The notes beneath the pieces were generated by a model. The model was not told the origin of the DNA. It saw nothing but the letters and a program-made list of their open reading frames with translations, and did no database searches. The position numbers and the translations under genes are program-made. A DNA stretch of 64,000 nt from NCBI GenBank assembly GCA_002721105.1, contig PBJL01000031.1, positions 16,086 to 80,085 on the forward strand, given 5' to 3'. This stretch comes from Acidiferrobacteraceae bacterium (GTDB lineage Bacteria; Pseudomonadota; Gammaproteobacteria; Arenicellales; UBA868). This document shows positions 8,856-17,432 of this stretch, piece by piece. Each line of letters starts with the position of its first letter. Position 1 is the stretch's first letter.

Positions 8856-10529
8856 ATGCATGCACGCCGTTTCCTTTCACATCGACGCCTCAATTATTCC
8901 GGCTGGAGTATCGGCTCGACTATTCTAGCGTTATTAGTACTCACCCCAATCATATCCGTACTATATTTAGCTTTTCGCCCAACGGGTGATATTTGGTCTC
9001 ACTTGCTTTCTACGTCTTTACCTATATACCTGGGAAATAGTTTCTTTTTGATGTTAGGTGTTGGATTTTTAGTCTTTGCCATCGGTGTAAGTACAGCTTG
9101 GTTAGTCACAATGTGTTCGTTTCCAGGACGTCAAATTTTTGAGTGGCTGTTATTGATCCCATTGGCAATGCCAGCTTATGTTATTGCTTATGCCTACACA
9201 GATTTACTTGAATTTTCAGGTATAGTGCAAAGTACTCTCCGAATCACTTTTGACTGGGGGAAAGGAGATTACTGGTTTCCCGCTATTAGAAGTTTAGGTG
9301 GAGCAATTTTTGTGATGGGAATGGTTTTGTATCCTTATGTGTATTTGTTAGCTCGATCAGCTTTTTTGGAACAGTCGGTAAATGTTCTTGAGGCTAGCCA
9401 AACTTTGGGAAGAGGGCCATGGCGGACATTTTTTAGTGTGTCTTTACCAACCGCACGTTCAGCAATAGTAATAGGCATGGCTCTCGCTCTAATGGAAACG
9501 TTCAACGATTACGGCACGGTATCTTTCTTTGCAGTACCTACACTGACAGCTGGTCTGATAGATGTATGGCTAGGTCTTGGGAGCTTATCGGCTGGCGCTC
9601 AGATAGCCTCATTAATGCTTGTCATCGTTCTAGTGCTACTAACTATTGAGTATTTAAGTCGACGACAACGCATCGCGTACCAACAGCCATCAAGTCGTTT
9701 TCGATCTTTACCGACGCATAGACTTAACGGCTTCCGTAGTTTTATTGCTATTATTACTTGCGTAACCCCGATAGTTGTCGGGTTTTTTATTCCGGTGGCT
9801 ATATTGAGCCGACTTTCTTTCAAATATTTTGATCAATCATGGACTAAAGATTTTCAGGTGTTAGCACTAAACAGTTTTGTGTTAGCAGCTATAGCAGCAG
9901 TTATCTGTGTAGTGCTAGCTATTTTTATTAACTATAGCCGTCGACTTCAGCCTAGAACTACATATTTAACATTCATGACCCGATTTTCATCCCTCGGTTA
10001 TGCTATCCCTGGCGCCGTGCTTGCAATAGGAATCCTTGTTCCATTCGCCGCATTTGATAATTATGTGGACAGTCAAGCACGCAAAATTTTCGGTTTATCT
10101 ACAGGTCTCATCTTGAGCGGGACAGTGGGAGCGCTTTTATTTGCTTATGTTGTTAGATTCTTGATGATTGCCATAGGGCAAATTGGATCAAGTCTGGAAA
10201 AAGTATCGTTATCTATAGACATGGCCGCTCGAACGCTTGGAAATGGTGCTCGACAAACAGTTGTGCGGTATCATGTACCATTGATTAAAGGCAGTATCCT
10301 ATCAGCGCTAACTATTGTTTTCGTAGATTGCATGAAAGAGCTTCCAGCAACATTGATTTTGCGTCCATTTGGTTTCGAAACTCTCGCAACACATGTTTAT
10401 CATTATGCATCAGATGAAAATCTAGGTGAGGCAGCGCTCGGTTCGATACTGATCGTAGCAACCGGATTACTACCGGTAATTATTTTATGCCGAGTAATTG
10501 CTCAGACACGACAGCGCTCTGGAAGTTAA
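8856..10529 (+). CDS. fbpB: Fbp-type ferric iron ABC transporter permease (fused, two permease domains)
   Basis: A 557-residue inner-membrane protein with about twelve spans in two homologous halves, the layout of FbpB/SfuB/HitB iron(III) permeases. Each half has its EAA loop: NVLEASQTLGRGPWRTFFSV (about residues 177-196) and MAARTLGNGARQTVVRYHV (about residues 464-482). The ATPase gene follows directly. The periplasmic iron-binding protein (FbpA) usually encoded first is absent here: a GST lies upstream, so the binding protein must be elsewhere in the genome. A Fur-like site upstream supports iron as substrate. Confidence 0.88.
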   Translation: MHARRFLSHRRLNYSGWSIGSTILALLVLTPIISVLYLAFRPTGDIWSHLLSTSLPIYLGNSFFLMLGVGFLVFAIGVSTAWLVTMCSFPGRQIFEWLLLIPLAMPAYVIAYAYTDLLEFSGIVQSTLRITFDWGKGDYWFPAIRSLGGAIFVMGMVLYPYVYLLARSAFLEQSVNVLEASQTLGRGPWRTFFSVSLPTARSAIVIGMALALMETFNDYGTVSFFAVPTLTAGLIDVWLGLGSLSAGAQIASLMLVIVLVLLTIEYLSRRQRIAYQQPSSRFRSLPTHRLNGFRSFIAIITCVTPIVVGFFIPVAILSRLSFKYFDQSWTKDFQVLALNSFVLAAIAAVICVVLAIFINYSRRLQPRTTYLTFMTRFSSLGYAIPGAVLAIGILVPFAAFDNYVDSQARKIFGLSTGLILSGTVGALLFAYVVRFLMIAIGQIGSSLEKVSLSIDMAARTLGNGARQTVVRYHVPLIKGSILSALTIVFVDCMKELPATLILRPFGFETLATHVYHYASDENLGEAALGSILIVATGLLPVIILCRVIAQTRQRSGS

Positions 10530-10564
10530 TAATCTTTCAGCTTCAAAGATCACTTTTAACAATA

Positions 10565-11632
10565 ATGAAAAAAACGGGTTTACTTCAGATATCTGATATA
10601 AGTTGTAAATATGGATCAGATGTAGTTGTTTCGAATGTCAGTTTGGTTGTTAAGGAAGGCAATCAAGTTTGTTTATTAGGACCTAGCGGATGCGGCAAAA
10701 CAACAATACTAAGAGCTATTGCTGGATTTAATTACCTAATCGACGGAAATATCGTGATAAATGGTAACGAAGTCTCTAGTAAAAAAATTCATATACGCCC
10801 TGAATTGCGTCAAGTTGGAATGGTTTTTCAAGATAACGCACTTTTTCCTAACATGAGCGTACGGGAAAATGTGGAGTCTGGATTGAGAAAAATGAGCAAT
10901 CCTGAGAAAAGTAAAATAGTTAACGAATTATTAGAGAGAATGCATATCGCAAATCAAGCAAATCGTTTTCCTCATCAACTATCTGGAGGGCAACAACAAC
11001 GAGTAGCCTTAGCACGGGCGTTGGCTCCTAAGCCAATACTGTTGTTGATGGATGAACCATTTTCTAATCTTGATTTTGACCTGAGGGAGCAAATGGGTTT
11101 AGAGATTAGTGAATTATTAAAAGAAAATAATATAACCTGCATTATGGTAACGCACGATCAAAACGATGCATTTGCGTTAGGAGATGAAGTTGGAGTTATG
11201 AACAAAGGTTCGATTGTGCAATGGGACACACCCTACAATCTTTATCATAAACCCATCAGTCGGTTCGTAGCAGACTTTATCGGTAATGGCACTTTTTTGC
11301 CGGGAAAATTAGTGTCTCAATCAATGGTCGATACCAAACTGGGACAACTTACTAGCGCTGTCTCATTGTCTTTTGAAATAGGAGCAGAACTAGATATTTT
11401 ATTGAGACCAGATGATTTAGTTCTTGATTCTAATGGCGATATTCGTGCGACAGTAAAGCGTAAAGCGTTTAAAGGAGCTGACATCCTGTATACCCTCGCT
11501 ACGAATCACACAAATGATCTTTTAGCCTTATTCCCAAGTCATACTGATATTGATCTTGGGGATCAAGTTCGGCTCACATTGAAGGCAGATCATGTTGTCG
11601 CATTTCCTCGATTAGCAAACAAAGTGACCTAA
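10565..11632 (+). CDS. fbpC: Fbp-type ferric iron ABC transporter ATPase
   Basis: The 355-residue ATPase partner of the preceding fused permease. Motifs: Walker A GPSGCGKTT, signature LSGGQQQR, Walker B LLLMDEPFSNLD, switch VTHDQNDA. The C-terminal part (about residues 240-355) is TOBE-like, as in FbpC. The frame is open further upstream from 10487, but that start would overlap the permease end and add 26 residues unlike the family. The ATG at 10565, followed by MKKTGLLQISDIS, is preferred. It ends 29 bp from the converging GNAT gene. Confidence 0.87.
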   Translation: MKKTGLLQISDISCKYGSDVVVSNVSLVVKEGNQVCLLGPSGCGKTTILRAIAGFNYLIDGNIVINGNEVSSKKIHIRPELRQVGMVFQDNALFPNMSVRENVESGLRKMSNPEKSKIVNELLERMHIANQANRFPHQLSGGQQQRVALARALAPKPILLLMDEPFSNLDFDLREQMGLEISELLKENNITCIMVTHDQNDAFALGDEVGVMNKGSIVQWDTPYNLYHKPISRFVADFIGNGTFLPGKLVSQSMVDTKLGQLTSAVSLSFEIGAELDILLRPDDLVLDSNGDIRATVKRKAFKGADILYTLATNHTNDLLALFPSHTDIDLGDQVRLTLKADHVVAFPRLANKVT

Positions 11633-11661
11633 CAACCAAAACGACAATAAAAAACTAATCA

Positions 11662-12147
11662 TTATAAGAGCAGCTCCATAAGTAAAACCTGTTTTTTACC
11701 ATCATCGGTTAGCTGGGATCCCACAGGATTAAAGCCGTAATCACAATGGAATTTTAAAGATTTTGGGTTCTTAGGTTTAATATTTATTTCACAGGTAAAT
11801 CGGCAGTAGTGGAGCCCGTTCAAAACCTTTAGTTCATTATAAAGAAGCTGTCCATAACCAAGACTTTGATACTTATTGTCTATAACTATCCTATCTATAT
11901 AGAGGTATTCGGAGTATCTTTTCTCGAACCACTGATAGTTTTCACTTTGGTAGGACGCTCCAGGCTCCAGTGCAAGCGCAAACCCAGCGATATTACGACC
12001 CACAGTTAAATACAGACTATATTTTGCCTGAGTAACGATACATTCTAAATCACTCTTATCTAATTGATTTACCTGAGGGGCAAATTTGTTGTTTAAGACG
12101 GTAAGCTGCTCTATTTCGTCCTGCGTTATTAATTGAATTAATGCCAC
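11662..12147 (-). CDS. GNAT-family N-acetyltransferase
   Basis: A 161-residue single-domain acetyltransferase-like protein. The GNAT core is visible in the order YLYIDRIVID (beta4), then the acetyl-CoA loop KYQSLGYGQLLYNELKVL, then the beta5 strand CRFTCEINIKPKNPKSLKFH with the family's N-x-x-S-L-x-F pattern after a parallel strand, and a C-terminal YGFNPVG. The CoA loop is a degenerate Q-x-x-G-x-G/A (QSLGYG). The substrate cannot be told; related proteins modify small amines or other metabolites. Monocistronic, converging on the iron ATPase gene. Confidence 0.7.
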   Translation of the reverse strand: MALIQLITQDEIEQLTVLNNKFAPQVNQLDKSDLECIVTQAKYSLYLTVGRNIAGFALALEPGASYQSENYQWFEKRYSEYLYIDRIVIDNKYQSLGYGQLLYNELKVLNGLHYCRFTCEINIKPKNPKSLKFHCDYGFNPVGSQLTDDGKKQVLLMELLL

Positions 12148-12270
12148 GGAGATCTGCTCGTTTCAAAAGTTGTTTTTTAGGACGTTTCGGGAATACTATA
12201 CCATTTGGGTAATGAACTAAAAAACGCTAGAATAGAAAGGCTCTCCAGTGAATGTAAAGAAGATAAGAAT

Positions 12271-12873
12271 ATGGCACAAGATAAAATTTTTATAACCGCA
12301 GGTGATTTGTTGCGTGATTCGTTCAAGTTAGGTCAAATTGTTCTAAAAAGTGGTTTTATCCCAGACTATATTGTTGCAATTTGGAGGGGGGGGACACCGA
12401 TAGGTATTGCTGTACAAGAATTATTTGACTATGCGGGGATAAAAACAGACCACATCGCTATACGAACTTCTTACTACACTGGACTTGATCGGACAGCAAA
12501 TAATGTTCAGGTTCATGGATTAGGTTATTTAGTTGACAAAGTTGAAAATAAAAACCGACTTTTAATTGTCGATGACATATTTGATTCCGGAAATAGTATA
12601 GCGGCAATGATAAATGAACTAAGGGCACGCGCAAAAAGGAACATTCCACACGAAATAAGGATTGCTACGCCTTGGTATAAACCTAGTCGAAACGTAACTG
12701 ACCTTGATCCAGATTATTTCATCCATGAGACCGACCGTTGGGTGGTCTTTCCCCATGAGCTGCAAGGTTTAGCTCCTGATGAAGTAAAAGAAGGAAAGCC
12801 TGAAGTTGCTGATTTGATTGATGAAGTAAATAATTTGACTGCAATTAAGACCGCGATCAAACAGGAAGAATAA
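12271..12873 (+). CDS. Type I phosphoribosyltransferase (hypoxanthine/xanthine-like)
   Basis: A cytoplasmic purine-salvage-type enzyme of 200 residues from the ATG at 12271, which has an AAAGAAGA Shine-Dalgarno upstream. The frame is open from 12205, but those extra 22 residues look non-coding. The PRPP-binding loop is LLIVDDIFDSGNS (Asp-Asp pair), preceded by VAIWRGGTPIG and a hood region PWYKPSRNVTDLDPDYFIHETDRWVVFPHE typical of xanthine/hypoxanthine transferases. The base specificity is not determined. The 3' end overlaps the converging sensor kinase gene by 17 bp. Confidence 0.8.
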   Translation: MAQDKIFITAGDLLRDSFKLGQIVLKSGFIPDYIVAIWRGGTPIGIAVQELFDYAGIKTDHIAIRTSYYTGLDRTANNVQVHGLGYLVDKVENKNRLLIVDDIFDSGNSIAAMINELRARAKRNIPHEIRIATPWYKPSRNVTDLDPDYFIHETDRWVVFPHELQGLAPDEVKEGKPEVADLIDEVNNLTAIKTAIKQEE

Positions 12874-15118
12874 CAGTAAAAGTTACCCCATCCATAGATG
12901 GTAGATTTCTCGCAACTACCTTGCCCCCATGAAACTCGGCAATTATCCGTACAATGTAAAGACCCAAACCCAAATGCGTTCTACGAGCGTCCTTTGAGCT
13001 TGATACCATAGGATCAAATAACCGATTTACTATATCCGATGGTAATATTGAGCCCCAATTAGTCACTGATATCTCGACGCCTTGATTCTGACCCTGCAAT
13101 TTCAATAATATGTCGCCATCTTGATTACCGAATGCGACTGCATTATCTACTAGCTTATCAAGCATTTGGGCAATATGATCTTCAGACCCATATAGTCTCA
13201 GTTGACCTGCAGGGCTATCACAAACTAAACGAAAACTTGGGTGAATTGATTGATATCCATCGACACAACCTCTGACTAACTTAACTAGATCAAAATATTC
13301 TCGTTGGTTAATCTCACTCTCTAAACCATCTTTTAAATTAGCTGCCTCTGTTAGGCTCGTGAGGATATTTTGCAACCGCAGAATACCATTGCGGGCACGT
13401 TCCATATAACCATTACTTCGAAGTTCACTATTATTTCGCTCAAGATTTTGTAAGGAAGAATTTACAACATTTAGCGGGTTATGCATCTCATGCGCTAATG
13501 TGTCTGGTAGACGTTCGAGATACTGAGTGTATTGGCTAAGGTTTTGTAACATTTGCGAGATAGCTCTACTCAGATCTCCGATCTCATCAGTCGAACGTGT
13601 ACTACTTTGGATTAATGTTTTCCTGAGCCGACCTTCTGGGGTAGCTGCATGCTCCGTTTCTTTCTGAAGGCTAGAAACCCGATATGTAAGCCGAAATGTA
13701 AAAACAAGTATAGTAAGAGTAAGAAATAAAAATACCCCCAAAAAAAGCAAAGTAAAGCGCCGAAGGGTATCTGATTTTAACGATAGAATTTTATTACCAC
13801 TCTGCTTTATAAGTATAGATCCGATCACTTCATCTTCTAGCCAGACTGGATGGCCAGCAGCAATAATTCTCGCATCACCATAACGCCGAGGTTCAGCTAT
13901 CGAGATACCCGTATCAAATATCTGACTAAGTAATCTCTGATCTTCGCGACTAGATTCGTCCGGATATTCATCAGGATCTATCAACGGGCTTCGTAAAATT
14001 CTACCCCCGATTCTTTGCAAGCTACTCCTGAATCTATCCCATCCCATAGTTTGCCCATCGAAAGAAAGGATAGTTCTATAGTCATCGGGAACAATAGTTC
14101 CTGTCTCTGCTCTTAACTGAAAATCTCTATCCCAAATAGTAATTTGGGATGCGGATAGATACAACGGTTCAATTAGTCTTGCTAATTCAGGCGATATTAA
14201 TCGAACCCTTCCAATTGCGTATTGCGATATGTCGGGCGCTGTGCTAATCAAACTTTCAATGTTTAGGGAAGTCTGATCATCAACATCAATTGCTTCAAAG
14301 GTTATCTGTCGCGCCTGATTAATAATTGTTAATGGTGCTCTTATTTTTATAGCGTAACCACTGCTAATTGGAACTAATTCTGCAACAATTTCTCGTATAG
14401 GATCACCGGTGACAGTATATCGCCAATCTTCTTTCATCGCATAGATGCTCATTCGCCCTGACTCAGCTGCAGTGAATAAATATCGATGAATTGCCCCATC
14501 TTGCTTTGCAATGGTTAATCTTAGTGAATCATTACGATCAAGAGATAAACGATCAAGATCTCTTAAAATAACGATATCATCCGTAATTTCAAATACAGCA
14601 TAATAAAAACTTTCATACACTCCAGCTCCGAATCTAACTGAAAATGAATTAGGTTCGTAGGATAAATCGCATTCAAAAAATTGACCTCCAGTGTAATCTA
14701 TTAAATTATTAAGCGCGGAGGACCATTCATTGATGGGCGCCTCAAAGGGTATCGCCTCAATTAGTTGTTGAGGTAACTGTTGAGTTGGAATCAAGAATTC
14801 TGGGATACCTTCCGCATCTGAAAAAAGATTCGCTCTATCTTTAAGAAGCGTTGCTATACCTTCCGAGGTTAGTTTCAATGCCTCCATTTGACCTTCTAGA
14901 AGGAACTTTTCCATGCGACGTACTGAGTCATATCCCATATAAGGAATTGCTAGAAGAGATAAAATTAAAAGTAAGAGCTTTGTTCGAATCTTTAATCCTG
15001 GCCGAAAGGTGCGACGTCGCGGCTTCTGAAAAGCATGATTATCAATGTTGGGCAGATCCGAAACGGACCGATTATTTTTACTTCGATTCGAAATTGATTT
15101 AGTTACCCTTTTGACCAC
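12857..15118 (-). CDS. pdsS: Sensor histidine kinase, 'dedicated sortase system' type (PdsS-like)
   Basis: A 753-residue membrane kinase. A cytoplasmic basic N-terminus (residues 1-44) leads to a membrane span at about 45-63, a very large periplasmic sensor region (about 64-450), a second span at 452-475, a HAMP-like linker, and the kinase core. The phosphoacceptor His543 sits in LAHEMHNPLN. The N box is MLDKLVDNAVAFGN and the G box LGLGLYIVRIIAEFHGG. The architecture and partner match the kinase of proteobacterial dedicated sortase systems as I remember them, but no sortase or sortase target is nearby. The start overlaps the end of the response regulator gene by 16 bp. Confidence 0.8.
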   Translation of the reverse strand: MVKRVTKSISNRSKNNRSVSDLPNIDNHAFQKPRRRTFRPGLKIRTKLLLLILSLLAIPYMGYDSVRRMEKFLLEGQMEALKLTSEGIATLLKDRANLFSDAEGIPEFLIPTQQLPQQLIEAIPFEAPINEWSSALNNLIDYTGGQFFECDLSYEPNSFSVRFGAGVYESFYYAVFEITDDIVILRDLDRLSLDRNDSLRLTIAKQDGAIHRYLFTAAESGRMSIYAMKEDWRYTVTGDPIREIVAELVPISSGYAIKIRAPLTIINQARQITFEAIDVDDQTSLNIESLISTAPDISQYAIGRVRLISPELARLIEPLYLSASQITIWDRDFQLRAETGTIVPDDYRTILSFDGQTMGWDRFRSSLQRIGGRILRSPLIDPDEYPDESSREDQRLLSQIFDTGISIAEPRRYGDARIIAAGHPVWLEDEVIGSILIKQSGNKILSLKSDTLRRFTLLFLGVFLFLTLTILVFTFRLTYRVSSLQKETEHAATPEGRLRKTLIQSSTRSTDEIGDLSRAISQMLQNLSQYTQYLERLPDTLAHEMHNPLNVVNSSLQNLERNNSELRSNGYMERARNGILRLQNILTSLTEAANLKDGLESEINQREYFDLVKLVRGCVDGYQSIHPSFRLVCDSPAGQLRLYGSEDHIAQMLDKLVDNAVAFGNQDGDILLKLQGQNQGVEISVTNWGSILPSDIVNRLFDPMVSSSKDARRTHLGLGLYIVRIIAEFHGGKVVARNLPSMDGVTFTVILPV

Positions 15119-15798
15119 TTGTAACCGGTTCCGTGTACTGTTTCGATATTATTAAAAATTGGATCAACAGTTCGAAATTTGTTACGAATTCGCCGGATAT
15201 AGCCGTTAATTGTATTTCTTTCAACTAGCCCTTGGCGTGTGACTTCATTAAGTGCGTCATAATTTTTTACATGTCCCGGACGTCTTGCTAGCGCTTCTAC
15301 AATCCAGAACTCAGTTAATGTTAGATTGACTGCTTCTGAATTCCACTTAACGGACATGCTTCGTTGATCAAGCTCAAGTCCACCTACTTTTTGAATAATG
15401 TCATTATCATCAGGTTGTTTCAGATGCTCTGCAATTGCTAAGAGCGAATGAACACGTGCAACTAAGAACTCTAAATTTACAGGTTTATTTATATAATCCC
15501 AAGCCAACATTCGTTGAGAAGATATGCGATCGGCATCACTATCTCTCGCTGTAAGGAATATAACTGGTAAAGTTTGACTTTGATTACGAAGTGCCATACA
15601 TAAATCAAAGCCACCATTCATATCTTCACCTAGCATAACATCGAGGAGAGCTAAGTCTGGCAAAGCGCTTTTAAAACCTGTTAACGCCTCCGGTTTGCTA
15701 GCATATAGCTTGACGTTGTATCCATGAGCTTCTAACACATCAGCATAATTTTCTCGCTGATCTGAATCGTCTTCAACTATCGCAATTACTTTTGACAC
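15103..15798 (-). CDS. pdsR: OmpR-type response regulator, 'dedicated sortase system' type (PdsR-like)
   Basis: A 231-residue two-domain regulator. The receiver (residues 1-120) has the acidic pocket EDD at 9-11, the phosphoacceptor Asp53 (ALLDVML), Thr82 (FLTARD) and Lys104 (INKPV). A winged-helix DNA-binding domain follows (about 130-231) ending IETVHGTGYKW. The DQRENYAD stretch after the acidic pocket and the GFDLC segment are characteristic of the sortase-associated subfamily. The usual L-G-A-D-D-Y before the lysine is replaced by MLAWDY, which may alter the signalling face. It lies first in a two-gene operon with the kinase. Confidence 0.85.
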   Translation of the reverse strand: MSKVIAIVEDDSDQRENYADVLEAHGYNVKLYASKPEALTGFKSALPDLALLDVMLGEDMNGGFDLCMALRNQSQTLPVIFLTARDSDADRISSQRMLAWDYINKPVNLEFLVARVHSLLAIAEHLKQPDDNDIIQKVGGLELDQRSMSVKWNSEAVNLTLTEFWIVEALARRPGHVKNYDALNEVTRQGLVERNTINGYIRRIRNKFRTVDPIFNNIETVHGTGYKWSKG

Positions 15799-15930
15799 GC
15801 TCTCTGTTTTGCTCCAAATTAAAACACTCGGTAGGCCAAAACAACGTTAATAAAAGGTAAACCGAGCCCCCTTATCACGAACTAATCACGAGAACTTAAA
15901 ATAGCCCATAAAAGGGTAGGGTGCAACGAT

Positions 15931-16428
15931 CTAACCACGAAGGACGTCGGCTGGATCACGCCCAGCGCGAATAGGGCGGGCACCACCTGGCCGTAGTCTA
16001 GGGGTCCGTGAGCGGTCAGTGGCGGTTGTGGCTTTATCTTGATCCATATCAACCGAACCTTTGAATTGACAGCCGTCTTCCAACACAACACGGGGAGCTC
16101 TAATATCCCCACTCACCTTACCGGAAGGGCTAATTGAAACCTGCTCACTACCCCTTAATTCCCCCTTTACTTCACCATCCACTCTTATAATTCGTGCGTT
16201 TACGTTGGCAGTTACTTTCCCATTAACGCTAACGACAAGATTGTTTTCCTTGAGATTAACGGTGCCTTCAATGACCCCGTCCACAGTGAGGTCCTCCTCG
16301 CCGGTCACGTCGCCATGTATTGTGATTGAGGGCCCGATCATTCCGCCTGTCTTGGAGGAAGAGGTTTTCTCTGGGGCAGCTGTATTGGAGGTAACGTCGG
16401 GTGCGTCTGTTGTTTTATCTTGAGCCAT
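15931..16428 (-). CDS. Bactofilin (polymer-forming cytoskeletal protein)
   Basis: A 165-residue protein with the three-part bactofilin layout: a low-complexity Ser/Thr-rich N-terminus (1-32), a central beta-helix domain (about 33-125) of repeated short strands with regularly spaced Gly and Val (ITIHGDVTGEEDLTVDGVIE, then VSVNGKVTANVNARIIRVDG), and a disordered basic C-terminus rich in Pro, Arg and Gly. Bactofilins self-assemble without nucleotide and position wall or polar machinery. The flexible tails probably mediate membrane and partner contacts. It is transcribed in the same direction as the TatD-HolB-Tmk-MltG block but separated from it by 206 bp. Confidence 0.9.
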   Translation of the reverse strand: MAQDKTTDAPDVTSNTAAPEKTSSSKTGGMIGPSITIHGDVTGEEDLTVDGVIEGTVNLKENNLVVSVNGKVTANVNARIIRVDGEVKGELRGSEQVSISPSGKVSGDIRAPRVVLEDGCQFKGSVDMDQDKATTATDRSRTPRLRPGGARPIRAGRDPADVLRG

Positions 16429-16539
16429 TTTGTTTCTCTTACGTTTTCATACAAAGGTTAACCATCATATTAAGGATACACTAATTGTCCAACAGAGGAA
16501 GACATAACGTCAAACATAAACGACAGCTATTCTATTTAA

Positions 16540-16555
16540 CATAATATACATTATG
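16540..16555. promoter_or_regulatory. Perfect dyad upstream of bactofilin gene
   Basis: CATAAT (16540-16545) and ATTATG (16550-16555) form a perfect 6-bp inverted repeat around ATAC, about 110 bp upstream of the bactofilin start. It has no T-run, so it is not a terminator. It could be an operator, or chance in AT-rich DNA. Confidence 0.25.
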
Positions 16556-16634
16556 CGCCCTTATATTAACAACTACGATTGCCTTACCCCAATTTTGAGC
16601 GTTTCCTCCGAACCAAAACAAGGTCTGCAACACT

Positions 16635-17432
16635 CTATATCACTGACTCCGTTGCTTTTGGAAACAGTGCGAAAAAATTGTTTGTAGTACTTTCAGCGAA
16701 CATTTCATACGATTCACCCCGCAAGTTCGCCAAAAATTTAGCGGTATGAACCACATAACTAGGTTCATTTCTTTTGCCCCTTCTAGGGCTAGGTGCTAAA
16801 TACGGTGAATCTGTTTCAATTAACAATCGGTTTAACGGGATTCTCTTAGATACATCCCGCAAATTATCGGATTTCTTAAATGTAACGATACCAGATATTG
16901 ATATGTAGAATCCTAAATCAAGTGCTTTTTTAGCCATACTCCAGTCTTCAGTGAAACAATGCATTACACCGCCACATTCCCGCGCATTTTCCTCAGTGAG
17001 GATTTTAATGGTGTCTTCTTTAGCATTTCTGGTGTGAACAACGAGAGGCAGTTGCACAGATTTCGCTGCCTCAATGTGTAGTCGAAATCTATTTGTTTGG
17101 TGATGAGCTGTGTTAGTGTCACGATAATAATCTAACCCTGTCTCACCAATACCAACGATTTTGGGGTGTTTCGAGTGCCATTTGATTTCATCGAGTGTAA
17201 TTTCTTGTTCTTCACCGGGATTTAAATTAGGATGAACTCCGACAGTGCCAAAAATGTTTGGGTATTTTTCAATAATTTTAACTATAGAATCAAGACCTGC
17301 GCGATCCACGCTGACGATCAAAATAGATTTGACACCATTATCATTCGCGCGAGTTACAGTTTCATTTACATCGTCCAAAAAGTCATTGAAGTTGATGTGA
17401 CAGTGCGAATCAACAAGGTAATTAGCTGTCAT
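16635..17432 (-). CDS. tatD: TatD-family metal-dependent deoxyribonuclease
   Basis: A 265-residue TIM-barrel hydrolase. Metal ligands follow the family order: DSHCHIN (H-x-H near residues 8-12), a Glu in GIGETGLDYY, His in VVHTRNA, His in GVMHCFTED, and Asp in IETDSPYLAP. TatD/YcfH enzymes act as 3'-5' exonucleases in repair or quality control. The ATG overlaps the holB stop by 4 bp (ATGA), which continues the mltG-tmk-holB-tatD operon. The TatD position at the end of this block is a classic gammaproteobacterial arrangement, although the usual PilZ gene between holB and tatD is missing. Confidence 0.93.
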   Translation of the reverse strand: MTANYLVDSHCHINFNDFLDDVNETVTRANDNGVKSILIVSVDRAGLDSIVKIIEKYPNIFGTVGVHPNLNPGEEQEITLDEIKWHSKHPKIVGIGETGLDYYRDTNTAHHQTNRFRLHIEAAKSVQLPLVVHTRNAKEDTIKILTEENARECGGVMHCFTEDWSMAKKALDLGFYISISGIVTFKKSDNLRDVSKRIPLNRLLIETDSPYLAPSPRRGKRNEPSYVVHTAKFLANLRGESYEMFAESTTNNFFALFPKATESVI

